NCBI GenBank assembly: GCA_003224235.1 | Contig: QHYU01000174.1 | Span: 1 to 64,000, forward strand | Origin: Acidobacteriota bacterium | GTDB taxonomy: Bacteria; Acidobacteriota; Terriglobia; Acidiferrales; UBA7541 | DNA length: 64,000 nucleotides | Reading direction: 5' to 3' | Shown: piece after piece, positions 1 to 9,603 of the stretch | How the letters are laid out: each line of letters begins with the position of its first letter | How positions within the stretch are numbered: position 1 is the first letter of the stretch | Notes under the pieces: generated by a model | Database searches by the model: none | What the model was told of the DNA's origin: nothing | The model's input: only the letters and a program-made list of their open reading frames with translations | Program-made: the position numbers and the translations under genes

Positions 1-111
1 CCCTTGCATCCACTTCTCACTGGAATCAGCGCTGCGGTTTATGGTAAATAGTGGGCGGGTGGAGTCGGGGTTTTCTGAAGCACTTCTATAAACTCCGCTA
101 GGAAAAAAACC

Positions 112-1548
112 ATGAAGACCAAAGGCATGCTCTGTCGCCGAGCTCTTCTCGTGGTGTTTGTTCTTGCCCTCGGGACTGCGGCGGGTTTCTCGCAACCGCA
201 GCAACAGCTTTCTCCTTCGGCAGACCGCTTTGCAGGAGTGGGCCCGCAATCATCTCTTCAAGCGGCCGGTGCCGACTCCGGAGCCACGATTATCGCGCAA
301 GTCGAGGTCGGCCGCAGCCGCGGCGACCAAGCCATCGTACGCGTGGAAGGCAATGGCCGCTTGACTTGCCAGCCGCTTCGTTTGACCAACCCGGAACGCT
401 TGGTGCTGGATTTTTCTGGAGTGCGCTTGGCTGTAAGCCGGACATTAATTCCGAGCGCTCTGAAGCCCGTTCGTAGAGTTCGTCTCGGCCAACTCAAGCC
501 CGATGTGGCGCGGGTGGTGATTGATCTCGAGTCCGCCGCGGATGCACGGTACGACGTTAAATCCGAAAGGAATAGTCTTACCGTGGCGTTTGCGGGCTCG
601 ATCCCGCCAGGCGGTGGGACCCGCAGCCCGGTTGCTCCCCAAGCGCCCGCCAAGCAGGAGAAAAATGCAGTCCACGCGCGTCGAACGGAGACACCACAAC
701 AGGCTCCAGCGCCACGGGCAGCCATAGGCATCTCCGGGATGTCGCGGCCTGACTCGTCGGCCTCTCCGGGGCGACGCCCGGCGGTCTTGGCGAGCCCTGT
801 TGGGCGCGAAGCGAAAGCAGAACCCTTCCAGAGCGCCTTCAAGTACGGCATGCTGACTTACCGGGCGCAGAACCAGACCCTCCGCTCCATTTTGGACCGC
901 ATTGCAGCCATGGCTAACGTGGATATCGCCCTTAGTGAGGGCTTGGGCGACGAAAAACTCTCCGTCGAGTTCCATCACTATCGCCTGGATGAAGCGCTTC
1001 GCCAGATGTTAAAAGGCTACGATGCGTTTTTCTTCTACGGCGTGGACGAGGAGCGGGAGAGGCCTGCCTCCCTGAGAGCGGTTTGGGTCTATCGCGCGAC
1101 TCGCGCCCAGGGATTCAAGCCCACTCCCCCGGACACCTGGGCGGCAAGTACACAGGAATTTCAGCAAATGCTGGCCGAGCCTGACCCTGAGGTTCGCGCG
1201 CGCGCCATCGAGACCTTGATCCGGCGCAAAGGAGACCAGTCCGCAGATGCGCTCCAGGAGGCATTGAGAGATAAGAATGAGAAAGTCCGGATAAGGGCTC
1301 TTCACCGGGCATTGTACTCCGGCGTAGGAATTCCCCTGGAGCTTCTGATTGACCTGGCCCTAAACGACGACTCGATGAATATCAGGTTCCTGGCGCTGCA
1401 GGCTCTTCCAGTGGACCCCAAACTGAGGTGGGTTGCCGAGCGCGCGCTCCACGATTCAAACCCGCAGGTAAATCAGAAGGCCGAGGAAATCCTCGAGGAA
1501 CTCAACGTAGCCAACGCGCCGCCGAGCCCTGCGGCCGCCCATCAGTAG
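112..1548 (+). CDS. Secreted AMIN / STN / HEAT-repeat protein
   Basis: 478 aa. Residues 1-27 look like a signal peptide (basic start, hydrophobic core, then SQPQQQ). Residues about 57-160 fit an AMIN domain, with a short-strand pattern including LVLDFSGV and ARVVIDLES; this fold targets periplasmic amidases and secretins to the envelope. Residues about 250-310 resemble a secretin/TonB short N-terminal (STN) domain (LRSILDRIAAMANVDIALSE, then FHHYRLDEALRQML). Residues about 350-465 form alpha-helical HEAT-like repeats. The middle, about 165-245, is a Pro/Ala/Arg-rich linker. There is no secretin pore domain, so this is not a full PilQ. An AGGA sequence lies about 8 nt before the ATG. Inference: a periplasmic scaffold, perhaps linked to a type IV pilus or secretion secretin. 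It stands alone and converges with the kinase gene. Confidence 0.85.
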   Translation: MKTKGMLCRRALLVVFVLALGTAAGFSQPQQQLSPSADRFAGVGPQSSLQAAGADSGATIIAQVEVGRSRGDQAIVRVEGNGRLTCQPLRLTNPERLVLDFSGVRLAVSRTLIPSALKPVRRVRLGQLKPDVARVVIDLESAADARYDVKSERNSLTVAFAGSIPPGGGTRSPVAPQAPAKQEKNAVHARRTETPQQAPAPRAAIGISGMSRPDSSASPGRRPAVLASPVGREAKAEPFQSAFKYGMLTYRAQNQTLRSILDRIAAMANVDIALSEGLGDEKLSVEFHHYRLDEALRQMLKGYDAFFFYGVDEERERPASLRAVWVYRATRAQGFKPTPPDTWAASTQEFQQMLAEPDPEVRARAIETLIRRKGDQSADALQEALRDKNEKVRIRALHRALYSGVGIPLELLIDLALNDDSMNIRFLALQALPVDPKLRWVAERALHDSNPQVNQKAEEILEELNVANAPPSPAAAHQ

Positions 1549-1884
1549 AGCCCGCTGGATCTATCGGGCCGCCTCGAAAACACCACGTTCCACCAGAAAA
1601 CGGTGCGGGCTCTTCTCGCGACTCCGTGAAAAATTTCCCACAGCTGACCGTCTTGATTCGAGCCCTGCTGGATCTATGTGACAACCACCTCGACCGGTGT
1701 CAGAGGAGGAGCCGCAAGGCGCTGGGATAGTTTCCGAGTGGGCGACCGCTCACAGGATCACCGATGAACGGCGAACTCTGTGTTGCCACATGTACGAGTT
1801 GGGCGTTTCGCGTCTCCTGGCAGCGCTTAGCTGCACACTCGGCGACACTTCGTGGGTGATCCGGCGTTTGTCTCTTAGCTGTTT
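1549..1884. other. Convergent intergenic stretch, nothing coding seen
   Basis: 336 nt between two convergent genes. No convincing ORF or strong hairpin terminator was seen. A short imperfect direct repeat (GAGCCC, optional T, then GCTGGATCTAT) occurs near 1548-1565 and again near 1660-1677. Confidence 0.4.
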
Positions 1885-4605
1885 TCAGCGGGAAAGGTCG
1901 CGCAAGAGCACCGCGTCGGCTTCGGTATGCCCGCGCTGGATGGCGAGTTTTGTCCCGTCCGGCGAGAACCCGTAACTCGAAATTCGTTCCGAGGTGAAAT
2001 GAGTGAGCTGGCGGGCAATGCTCCCGAACCGCTGCGCCCAGAGATTATCGACATTCTTTTCACGCACCGCGAACACCACGCCTTTTCCATCTGGTGTGAA
2101 CTGGACCCCAGGCAAGGCCCTTTGATCGAGGTCGTAATACTGTGTAGTGTGGTCTTCGACCGAATCGATCCGCAGCATCAGCCGGTGGTCGAACTCCCGA
2201 ACTTCGGAAGACAGGATTCTCTTTCCGTCGGGAGACAAGTCAAAAATTCCCACGGGCGCCTTTAATACGGTCTCAGGTGAGCCGCCGTCCAGCGGTATTC
2301 GCTTTACGAATCGATTGTCGGCGTGGTCGATGTAATAAACCCACTTTCCTTCGCCCGCACACTTGGGTTCGGCTTCGTTCAATCCGAACGTCAATTGCGC
2401 GGGATTCGAACCGCGTATTTCCATCCGCCACAGATTCGCTGCGGCGCTACCACTCTTCCCGACCTCGCGAAACACGACGACCCGTCCGCCTGCGCAGGAC
2501 GCCACTTGATCCGGGGTGTGCTTCGCGTCGGAATACAAAATTGTTTCGCCTCCGCCCGGGTTGACGATTCGAATCTCTCCTCCTTGAGGCAAAAGCAACC
2601 GTCCATCCGCCGTCCAATCCCAACGCCACACGGTTCGGCGGGAGGAGAGCGTCAGGGGATGCCATTCGTCCGGCGATGAAGCCGGCGCCACAGAGAATTC
2701 ATTCTTGTACTGGCTTTGAGTGGCAACCAGCGCGCGGCCATCGGAAGAAAGGCTTGGATGGATGTACGTGTTTGTGTCCGTAGTGAGCACGCGAAGCTCG
2801 CCCTGGGGAAACCTGAGATAGGCCAGTTGCACTTGAAGGTGACTCGGTTCCGACATCACGGGCAGAATAATTCCACGACCGTCAGGAAACCATACTGGTT
2901 CGTAGTAGATGCGATCGCGCGCGACTGCCAGAGTCTGTTCCTTTCCGGACGCAATGTCCACGGCAAGGAAGCCGCCGAGCGCGTCGTGCGTGGGCTGAAC
3001 AATGGGGATCACGATGGTCTTGCCGTCCGGGGACCATGCGGGCACGGCGCTGTCGGTGGCCAGGGGCTTGTTGCGGAAGATGGCGCGCTCTTCCGCACCG
3101 TCGCTTCGGGCAATCAGCAAATCGAAGAAGGGCGAATCGTGCCGCTCGCGCAAATAGGCGAAGCGCTGCCCGTCGGGCGAAAACGTGACAGGGCTGTCCA
3201 CGTCGCGAATCAGCACTTGTGGCGTGCCGCCCAGCATGGGCGCGCGGTACAGCAGGGCGATGGTGTGTTCAGCTTCGTCACGGCGCACAAAGTAGATGTA
3301 ATTGCCTTCGGGCGAAAACGTGAGACCGGCGTAACGAGTGGCAGCCGGGGCCACTACTTGCGTGTTACTTCGGGTCGGGATGTGCTTCAACCAGAGTGAT
3401 TGCAGTCCATTCTCTTCGATGGAATGGAGGAGGTATTTTACGTCCGGTGATATAGCGGCGATGGACACGTGGCCGTTGTTGGTGAGGTTTTCGATCTCGA
3501 AGCGTTCGAATGGCAGGTGCTGTGTGCGCTGCACCAGGGAATAGACCCCGAAGACGGCTGCGACCAGGACCAGAGCCACAAGCACAGCGGTCAGTCCCGT
3601 GCCCACTTTGTGTTTGCGGGCAGCCTCGACAACCACCGAGCCGCTCGAGGGCTTGGCGGGTTGCGTCACTGTGGTTGGAAGTGCGGTTGTTCGGCTAGTG
3701 CCCGCGCGCAACAGCACAGAAGAAGCCGCCGGCGTGCGACCCGAATCCGATTCACGCTGCAATCGTTTGAGGTCAGCGCGCATTTCGGCAGCGACCTGGT
3801 AGCGCACATCGCGGTCTTTTTCCAGCGCCTTGTTCAGGATGCGCTGCAATTCGGCAGGGACTTCGGGATTCAATTCGACCGGAGCTATCGGGGCGTTATG
3901 CAGAATGTTATCGAAGACGACCGCGCTGGTGGCGCCCGGGAAGGGCTGCTTGCCGGTAACCATTTGATAGAGCACGCCGCCGAGAGAGAAGAGGTCGCTG
4001 CGCGCATCGAGATCCTCACCGCGCGCCTGTTCGGGTGACATGTAGGCGATGGTGCCGACGGCCGTGCCGGGACTGGTGAGCAGGAAAGTTTCGGAGTCGC
4101 CGAGGGTTTGGCCGCTCAGGTGCGCATGGTGCTCCGGAAGAAGTTTGGCGAGACCGAAATCGAGAATTTTGGCGGCACCGCGCTCGGTCGCGAAGATATT
4201 CGCGGGCTTGATGTCGCGGTGCACGATACCTTTTTTGTGAGCGGCATCGAGGGCATCCGCAAGCTGAATCCCAATATCAATGGTACGCGGAACAGGGATG
4301 GAGCCGATCGACAAAAGTTTATCGAGCGTTTGTCCTTCGAGCAGTTCCATGGCGATGAAGGTTTTGCCCTCGTGTTCTTCGATCGCATGAATGGTGCAAA
4401 TGCCGGGATGATTCAAGGCGGAGGCCGCGCGCGCTTCGCGCAGGAAGCGCTCGAGAGACTGCGGGTTGAGGTGAGTGTCTTCGGGAAGGAATTTCAGGGC
4501 GACGCGGCGGCTGAGCTTCGTATCTTCGGCTTCGTAGACGATGCCCATACCGCCGCTGCCGAGCTTATGGAGGATGCGATAGTGGGCGATGGTTTCGTTG
4601 AGCAT
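1885..4605 (-). CDS. Ser/Thr protein kinase with TolB/WD40-like beta-propeller
   Basis: 906 aa, membrane-anchored. Residues about 9-275 form a Hanks-type kinase domain: glycine loop [11 protein letters not shown], lysine in VALKF, catalytic [11 protein letters not shown] and the activation-segment MSPEQ. A Ser/Thr/Pro-rich juxtamembrane stretch follows. One hydrophobic helix lies near residues 340-362 ([19 protein letters not shown]). The extracytoplasmic part, about 370-906, has about ten propeller strands carrying SPDG-type motifs ([41 protein letters not shown]). This architecture is very common in Acidobacteriota. Family knowledge: the kinase autophosphorylates and phosphorylates cytosolic proteins, while the propeller is presumed to sense a ligand or partner. 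The ligand cannot be told from sequence. The gene is monocistronic, and no clear ribosome binding site precedes the ATG. Confidence 0.95.
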   Translation of the reverse strand: MLNETIAHYRILHKLGSGGMGIVYEAEDTKLSRRVALKFLPEDTHLNPQSLERFLREARAASALNHPGICTIHAIEEHEGKTFIAMELLEGQTLDKLLSIGSIPVPRTIDIGIQLADALDAAHKKGIVHRDIKPANIFATERGAAKILDFGLAKLLPEHHAHLSGQTLGDSETFLLTSPGTAVGTIAYMSPEQARGEDLDARSDLFSLGGVLYQMVTGKQPFPGATSAVVFDNILHNAPIAPVELNPEVPAELQRILNKALEKDRDVRYQVAAEMRADLKRLQRESDSGRTPAASSVLLRAGTSRTTALPTTVTQPAKPSSGSVVVEAARKHKVGTGLTAVLVALVLVAAVFGVYSLVQRTQHLPFERFEIENLTNNGHVSIAAISPDVKYLLHSIEENGLQSLWLKHIPTRSNTQVVAPAATRYAGLTFSPEGNYIYFVRRDEAEHTIALLYRAPMLGGTPQVLIRDVDSPVTFSPDGQRFAYLRERHDSPFFDLLIARSDGAEERAIFRNKPLATDSAVPAWSPDGKTIVIPIVQPTHDALGGFLAVDIASGKEQTLAVARDRIYYEPVWFPDGRGIILPVMSEPSHLQVQLAYLRFPQGELRVLTTDTNTYIHPSLSSDGRALVATQSQYKNEFSVAPASSPDEWHPLTLSSRRTVWRWDWTADGRLLLPQGGEIRIVNPGGGETILYSDAKHTPDQVASCAGGRVVVFREVGKSGSAAANLWRMEIRGSNPAQLTFGLNEAEPKCAGEGKWVYYIDHADNRFVKRIPLDGGSPETVLKAPVGIFDLSPDGKRILSSEVREFDHRLMLRIDSVEDHTTQYYDLDQRALPGVQFTPDGKGVVFAVREKNVDNLWAQRFGSIARQLTHFTSERISSYGFSPDGTKLAIQRGHTEADAVLLRDLSR

Positions 4606-4873
4606 GAGTCGCGGAGCGAAATGAGGATGGTAGACGCCCGGCGGATTTCGGTCAATGCGTTTGGAAAAATGGAGGCGGGAAGAGGTTAGGGCTAGAAATT
4701 AGAGTGAGGCCGACCGCCTTTACGGTTCTTGCGGATCAGCAGGAAAGGTTGGCTCACCCGACTCTTCGGCGATCGAGGGGTCGCGCACAACCAATCCGCG
4801 CCAACGGGCTCGGGCGATTTTGCTGCATGCTGTCGGGCTACCGTCACCTGCCCATTTTGGATAGAATCGCGTT
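4606..4873. other. Intergenic, divergent promoter region
   Basis: Region between the kinase start and the GNAT gene. A TAGAAT hexamer at 4862-4867 could be a plus-strand -10 box. No -35 box of good quality was found, and no RNA gene is visible. Confidence 0.25.
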
Positions 4874-4921
4874 ATGTCAGCCTTCACGATTTCGTCCCTC
4901 TGGCGCTATCCGGTGCAGGAG
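4874..4921 (+). pseudogene. Possible remnant of a MOSC-domain gene N-terminus
   Basis: An ATG at 4874, just after a TAGAAT box, opens a 46-codon frame. Its first residues (MSAFTISSLWRYPVQE) resemble the first strand of MOSC molybdenum-cofactor sulfurase C-terminal domain proteins (typically SLWRYPVKS). The similarity then stops, and the frame runs into the GNAT gene and ends near 5014. I read it as a 5' fragment of a lost gene. The match is short and could be chance. Confidence 0.25.
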
Positions 4922-4991
4922 TTTTCGTTGGCTGCAGACGCCCTGATCCAGATCGTCCGTGCATTGATCGAGATGCCAGCTAGGAGGCTGA

Positions 4992-5498
4992 GTGCTCATG
5001 ATCCGCCGCTGTGACGACCGCGACTTAGAGCTGATTTGGGCCATCATCAACGATGGCGCGCAGGCTTACAAAGGAATCATCCCTGCAGATCGCTGGACAG
5101 AACCGTACATGTCCCGGGAGAAATTGCAGCATGAAATCGATGAGGGGGTTGTGTTCTGGGGCTACGAGGAGACCGGGACGCTGGTAGGCGTAATGGGCCT
5201 TCAACAGCTCCAGGACGTGACCCTCATTCGCCACGCCTATGTTCGCACCAGTAGCCAGAAGCGAGGGATCGGAGCGCACTTGCTGTCTCATTTGCGGGAG
5301 CTGGCGAACGGTCCAGTGCTGATTGGCACGTGGGCTGATGCGGTCTGGGCGATCCGCTTTTACGAAAGGTATGGCTTTCAAATAGTTGGTCCTCAGGAGA
5401 AGGACCGGCTCCTCAAACAGTATTGGACCGTGCCAGAGCGCCAGATTGAAACGTCCGTAGTTCTAGCAGATCCGAAGTGGCGGGAAACTCAGCGATGA
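4992..5498 (+). CDS. GNAT-family N-acetyltransferase
   Basis: 168 aa (GTG start at 4992) or 166 aa (ATG at 4998). An AGGAGG at 4982-4987 serves either start, with the better spacing to the ATG. The single domain has the GNAT acetyl-CoA loop: VRTSSQKRGIGAHLLSHL near residues 80-97 matches the Q/R-x-x-G-x-G/A motif. It is followed by the usual late strand and helix (GTWADAVWAIRFYERYGF). The N-terminus (IRRCDDRDLELIWAIIND) is the standard first strand and helix. The substrate is unknown. The gene has no close operon partner and is followed by a repeat-rich intergenic region. Confidence 0.88.
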   Translation: MLMIRRCDDRDLELIWAIINDGAQAYKGIIPADRWTEPYMSREKLQHEIDEGVVFWGYEETGTLVGVMGLQQLQDVTLIRHAYVRTSSQKRGIGAHLLSHLRELANGPVLIGTWADAVWAIRFYERYGFQIVGPQEKDRLLKQYWTVPERQIETSVVLADPKWRETQR

Positions 5499-5653
5499 AG
5501 CTTAACGCTTTCTTGACTCGTTCTAACGGTCAGACTTCTCTAGAAGTTATCGTTAGCTCCCGAGTCACGGCGTACTCGGAAACTGGCCCAGTAGCAAACA
5601 GCCCCGACACCGTGGGTCGGGGCGAGGGTGAGTCAGTCTTCCGAAACCAAAGA

Positions 5654-5685
5654 CCCCACCCTCACAAGGCGAGGATGGGGCACCC
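5654..5685. repeat. 32-bp repeat, left arm of a long inverted repeat
   Basis: CCCCACCCTCACAAGGCGAG followed by GATGGGGCACCC. Its exact reverse complement lies at 5816-5847, 130 bp downstream. A related copy with a changed centre lies at 5964-5996. This is a dispersed non-coding element, not a CRISPR: there is no regular spacing. Confidence 0.7.
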
Positions 5686-5815
5686 CGGACGCCCTACGAC
5701 CGGTCACAGGTGTTGAGCTCACCTTTGCGGAGTTTGCCGGGACTGGGCCAGCCTTGATTACATTTGTGAGATAAGAGCCCGCGGGAACTCTTTCCTCCGC
5801 GACCTTGATCCCTTC

Positions 5816-5847
5816 GGGTGCCCCATCCTCGCCTTGTGAGGGTGGGG
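5816..5847. repeat. 32-bp repeat, right arm of inverted repeat
   Basis: Exact reverse complement of 5654-5685. The RNA could form a long stem with a loop of about 130 nt in this non-coding stretch. Confidence 0.7.
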
Positions 5848-5894
5848 CTGTTATTTCGAGTCCGCCATAGCGGACGGCCCCGCCTTGGCGGGTC

Positions 5895-5996
5895 TGGGAG
5901 AGATTCCTCGGCCCGGCAAACAGCGCCGGACCTCGGAATGACAATCGGGCAGCGCACGGCCAGCCCACCCTCGCCTGCGGCGAGGATGGGGCACCC
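5895..5996. repeat. Dispersed GATTCCTCG...CTCGGAATGACA element plus third 32-bp-type copy
   Basis: GAGAGATTCCTCG near 5898-5910 and CCTCGGAATGACAATC near 5932-5947 form a dispersed element that recurs near 50667-50706. Half copies occur near 23004-23049 and 42834-42850. It is followed at 5964-5996 by a variant of the 5654 repeat whose centre is CTCGCCTGCGGCGAG. The whole of 5499-6125 (627 nt) appears to be a mosaic of such elements, with no gene that I can support. Confidence 0.55.
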
Positions 5997-6125
5997 GCAA
6001 GTCTGTCCAGTTCGGCTTGTTAGGGTCACGTTTGCTGATTGCGGACGGATGACAGCGTATCCGGCGGCCGACGAAAAGAAAACAAGTTGGCGAGAGAATG
6101 CGTATCCTCCATTGGAGTGATCCAT

Positions 6126-6614
6126 ATGAGAGCAGGGAAAACACTAACTATCTTGTTTTTCTTGCTCCTCTGTGGCGTAGGACTCGCCGCTGGGTCGGTC
6201 TTTCTGTGGCGGCGCATCACTTGCCCTGTGAGCGGCAATACGGGGCCGGGGAGAGGAGCTTTGCAATTCGAGCCCTGTCTTGCCGGACTGTCAACAGCCG
6301 ATGACGGGTCTCCCACCTCATTCACCAGATTCCGGTCATCGACAGGAATCCCCGTCGAGCTGCGGGTTGAACGCAAAGCCTCGCCTGAACTTGCGAGGAA
6401 GGCTCTGGAAGACCGGCTGAAGCGCGCGGTGGCGGTTCTGCAACGAGGGCCACTTAGAGACGCTGCAGGAAAACTAGTGGGGGAGAGAGTGCTTGCTGTT
6501 TTCCCAGGCCCCTGGGAAGCCGTTGTGCTTGCAACGGATGGATCAAGACTGCACTCCGTCCAGTCCCCGTCGATTCGTCATGTTCTCGAGTTCGAACGCA
6601 GAGCAGACCAGTGA
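6126..6614 (+). CDS. Small membrane-anchored or secreted protein of unknown function
   Basis: 162 aa from the ATG at 6126; the open frame extends upstream, but only this start gives a proper N-terminus. GGAGTG about 8 nt upstream is a plausible ribosome binding site. Residues 4-29 are strongly hydrophobic (LTILFFLLLCGVGLAAGSVF), a signal anchor or signal peptide. The remainder is a small alpha/beta protein with a helical stretch rich in Lys/Arg/Glu (SPELARKALEDRLKRAVAVL) and C-terminal strands. I recognise no family. It is isolated between two non-coding regions. Confidence 0.6.
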   Translation: MRAGKTLTILFFLLLCGVGLAAGSVFLWRRITCPVSGNTGPGRGALQFEPCLAGLSTADDGSPTSFTRFRSSTGIPVELRVERKASPELARKALEDRLKRAVAVLQRGPLRDAAGKLVGERVLAVFPGPWEAVVLATDGSRLHSVQSPSIRHVLEFERRADQ

Positions 6615-6937
6615 GGTCTGCAAATTACATTGTAGTGCGTATCTTAAGTTCGGGGGCATCAAGGTCAAGCCCGGCCGGTGATCCGATCCGGCAGCGCCTT
6701 GCACAGTCATCCTAACTGCGTCCTCCCAGCCCTCCAATCACGCCCACGGTGCTGCTGATCCCTTTCGAATGAGTGTTGCGCGTTTTCTTTGTCGCAGCGC
6801 AGTTTCCAGTTGACCACAATCGCCAGCGAGGTAACATGAAGTGCAAAGCCCACCAAGAGCTTTGCGGAAGCGAGTGACCCTTACGTCGTGACGCTCCGCC
6901 TCACGCCCGCCCTCTGTCTCACCTCCGCGCTCGCAAG

Positions 6938-7050
6938 CCCTTTAGAATTCGCAGTTGCGAAAAATGCGTCTGCAAACCCTCTGGAATCCGCACTTGCAAA
7001 ATCATTGGACTTAAAGTTCCCTGGAATCAACACTTACAAAAAATGTGGGG
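6938..7050. repeat. Three degenerate ~40-bp tandem copies
   Basis: Starts near 6938, 6977 and 7018. Each copy reads approximately CCCT, then GGAATC, then CACTTGCAAAA, with changes. They occupy the 616-nt space between the small membrane protein and the SRP RNA. No coding sequence is supported there. The function is unknown. Confidence 0.45.
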
Positions 7051-7163
7051 GGTTCCCCCCTCCTTGCCTCTCGCAATCTTCGTTTGTTGATCGGTGTTCA
7101 TCATTGCTCATCTGTGGCTCCAACTTTTTTTCCGCGCGCCTCTGTTGTGTTTTACCCTCAGCT

Positions 7164-7191
7164 TTTACGAGTGGGAGCGGTGTGCTATGCT
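7164..7191 (+). promoter_or_regulatory. Candidate promoter of SRP RNA / dnaX
   Basis: TTTACG at 7164-7169 and TATGCT at 7186-7191, separated by 16 nt. The predicted start near 7198 lies just before a perfect GTCCCGC/GCGGGAC hairpin (7202-7219) that would form a 5' leader on the SRP RNA precursor. Weak -35 match. Confidence 0.35.
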
Positions 7192-7230
7192 GCGGCGTGC
7201 GGTCCCGCAAAGGCGGGACTGCCGATGCGT

Positions 7231-7334
<104 letters not shown>

Positions 7335-7360
7335 TCTCATCGTTTTATTCGGATTCTCTT

Positions 7361-9160
7361 ATGAGCTACCAGGTCATCGCCCGGAAGTGGCGCCCGCAAA
7401 GATTCAGCGAAGTCGTCGGCCAGCAGCACGTCACGGCCACTCTCGAAAACGCCATCAAGCACAATCGCGTCGCCCACGCCTACATTTTTTCCGGGGCGCG
7501 CGGCGTGGGCAAGACGACCACGGCACGCATCCTGGCCAAAGCGCTCAACTGCGCCAAGGGTCCAACGGTCGAGCCCTGCAATGAATGCGACTCCTGCCGC
7601 GAAATCGCCGCGGGCACTTCGCTCGATGTCATCGAAGTTGACGCGGCGTCGAACCGCGGTATCGACCAGATCCGCGAATTGCGCGAGATGGTGCGCTACG
7701 CCCCTGCCTCCTCGCGCTATAAGGTCGTGATCCTCGACGAAGCGCACATGCTGACCGACGAGGCTTCAAACGCCCTGCTGAAAACACTCGAAGAGCCCCC
7801 CGACAAGGTCATCTTCGTGCTGGCCACCACGCAGCCCGAAGACTTGCTCGAGACGATCCGCTCGCGCGCGCAGCATTTCCACTTCCGCGCACTCACCTTC
7901 AGCGAGATTGTCGGAGCGCTCGAGCGCATCGCGCAGAAAGAGGGCCTCTCCATCGACTCCGGAGCGTTGGCGGTGCTGGCGCGCGCCGCGGAAGGCAGCC
8001 TGCGCGACGCGCTCTCGCTGCTCGAACAGGCTCGCGCTTACTGCGGCGAGACCATCACCGACCCGCAGGTGCGCGAGCTGCTGGGCGTGGTGCCCGAAGA
8101 GCTGCTCGACCAGCTCGTCGACGCCGTCCAGGCGCGCTCAGCCGAGCGGGTGCTTGCTCTGGTGCACACCTTTCTTGCCGAGGGGCGCAACCTCCAGCAT
8201 TTCTGCCGCGAAGCCATCCGGCATTTCCGCAATCTGCTGATCGCGCGCGTCTGCGGCGCTGACTCGGATCTGATTGCCGCCCCGCCCGACCAGCGGCTGC
8301 GCCTGGCGCGCGCCGCCGAAGCATTCACCGAAGAAGACCTGACTCGGTATTTCCAGATCTTGCTGGTTACCGACGACGACCTGCGCCGCAAACCCGACCC
8401 GCGGCTGCACCTGGAGATGGGACTGCTCCGCCTGGTGAACGCCGCGCGGCTGGCGCCACTCGAAGAACTTCTCGCCGAGCTGAATTCCGAAGCAGGAGCA
8501 AAGCGGCCCGCGAGCCCTGCGCCATCGAGGGGCGCAGCAGCAGCAGCCGCTGGAGCAGCCGCGCCACAGCCCAGCTTTACGGGGCGCGCCGCGGCGACAC
8601 CAGCGCCGGTCCCCACCGCGGGCGTCGCAGCCCCGTACCCCGCCGCGCCGGCGGCCAAGATGGAAACCGCGCCGGTGGATTCTGCGCCGGCGCGCACCGA
8701 GACATCGGCGCGCGTTCCGGTGCCGGCTTCGCCGCCCAGCATAGTGGCTGCGGCAGCGGGCGCGTTCAGCGGCCTCGAGGAAGCGCAGGTCCAAGCCATC
8801 AAGGCGGCGATCCTCTCGCAGCAGAAATTCTTGGGCGAGCTGGTCGAGCACGTGACGCGCTGGGAACTCGAGGGCAGCGAGATGCGGCTGATTTTCCCCA
8901 CCGAGAGCCGCGCGCTCGCGGAAATGCTGCAGGCGCGAGATCCAATGGAGAAGTTGCGCACAATCTCCAGTCAGGTTGTGGGCCAGCCGCTGCGCGTCTG
9001 TGTTAGACTGGAAGCAGTTCCGGCGATGGGTGTCGCCGGCAAAGCGATGCGGAGTTCGCCGGAGTTGCGCGCGCGGTTTGAGGAGGATCCCATCGTGCGC
9101 GCGATGCTCGAACGGTTCGGCGGGCGAATCTCCGAGGTGAAGCGTCGGAGCGAGGACTAA
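7361..9160 (+). CDS. dnaX: DNA polymerase III subunits gamma and tau
   Basis: 599 aa from the ATG at 7361. The frame stays open upstream, but that part is the SRP RNA gene. MSYQVIARKWRPQRFSEVVG is the standard DnaX N-terminus. Walker A is GARGVGKTT (about 45-53). The four zinc cysteines are in NCAKG...CNECDSC (about 64-79), Walker B is DEAHML (about 126-131), and the sensor 1 region is VLATTQPED. The clamp-loader collar domain ends near 370. It is followed by a Pro/Ala-rich linker (about 385-465) and a C-terminal tau-like domain. DnaX drives clamp loading and links polymerase cores to the helicase. It is followed two nt later by ybaB. Translation start context is weak. Confidence 0.96.
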   Translation: MSYQVIARKWRPQRFSEVVGQQHVTATLENAIKHNRVAHAYIFSGARGVGKTTTARILAKALNCAKGPTVEPCNECDSCREIAAGTSLDVIEVDAASNRGIDQIRELREMVRYAPASSRYKVVILDEAHMLTDEASNALLKTLEEPPDKVIFVLATTQPEDLLETIRSRAQHFHFRALTFSEIVGALERIAQKEGLSIDSGALAVLARAAEGSLRDALSLLEQARAYCGETITDPQVRELLGVVPEELLDQLVDAVQARSAERVLALVHTFLAEGRNLQHFCREAIRHFRNLLIARVCGADSDLIAAPPDQRLRLARAAEAFTEEDLTRYFQILLVTDDDLRRKPDPRLHLEMGLLRLVNAARLAPLEELLAELNSEAGAKRPASPAPSRGAAAAAAGAAAPQPSFTGRAAATPAPVPTAGVAAPYPAAPAAKMETAPVDSAPARTETSARVPVPASPPSIVAAAAGAFSGLEEAQVQAIKAAILSQQKFLGELVEHVTRWELEGSEMRLIFPTESRALAEMLQARDPMEKLRTISSQVVGQPLRVCVRLEAVPAMGVAGKAMRSSPELRARFEEDPIVRAMLERFGGRISEVKRRSED

Positions 9161-9162
9161 AC

Positions 9163-9489
9163 ATGGAAGTCAAGGCTCTGCAGCAAATCCTTTCGCAATT
9201 CCGGCAAATGCAGGAAAGCCTGCAGAAGCAGGTGGAAGCGGTGCACGTCGAGGCCTCGGCCGGCGGCGGCATGGTCACCGTGAAGATGAACGGGCAGAAA
9301 CAGGTGACCGAAGTGCGCATCGACCCTGAAGTCTTCGCCGGCAAAGACCAGGAGATGTTGCAGGCTTTAGTCCTCGCCGCGGTGAACGAGGCCAGCCGGC
9401 GGGTGGACGAAGAGCTTGCCAGCCAGATGAAGAATCTCACCGGCGGGCTGACCGGGATCGCCGGCCTGAAAATCCCCGGGCTGTTCTGA
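9163..9489 (+). CDS. ybaB: YbaB/EbfC family nucleoid-associated protein
   Basis: 108 aa, the usual family length. The N-terminal helix (LQQILSQFRQMQESLQKQVE), the central strands (VEASAGGGMVTVKMNGQKQV, then VRIDPEV) and the C-terminal helix (LQALVLAAVNEASRRVDEEL) follow the YbaB pattern of a tweezer-shaped DNA-binding dimer. It starts two nt after the dnaX stop and precedes recR, the conserved arrangement, so it is almost certainly co-transcribed with dnaX. Confidence 0.95.
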   Translation: MEVKALQQILSQFRQMQESLQKQVEAVHVEASAGGGMVTVKMNGQKQVTEVRIDPEVFAGKDQEMLQALVLAAVNEASRRVDEELASQMKNLTGGLTGIAGLKIPGLF

Positions 9490-9603
9490 ACTTGTACATC
9501 ACCCTTCTCGTTCGGCTTGCAGGGCGAAGTCGCCCGCAGCAAGTTTCGTCCCGCCTTTCGACTCTGGAATTTTCTGGCTCCGTAACATTTATACCTTTAG
9601 GCC

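Noticed and set aside
2380-2440. tRNA-like GATTCGAACC sequence
   Set aside because: It is in the coding region of the kinase propeller and has no cloverleaf partners.
5640-6000. CRISPR-like repeated sequence
   Set aside because: Copies are in both orientations with irregular spacing and no spacers or cas genes.
8038-8961. 307-codon minus-strand frame inside dnaX
   Set aside because: Ser/Ala/Arg-rich antisense shadow of the GC-rich dnaX linker.
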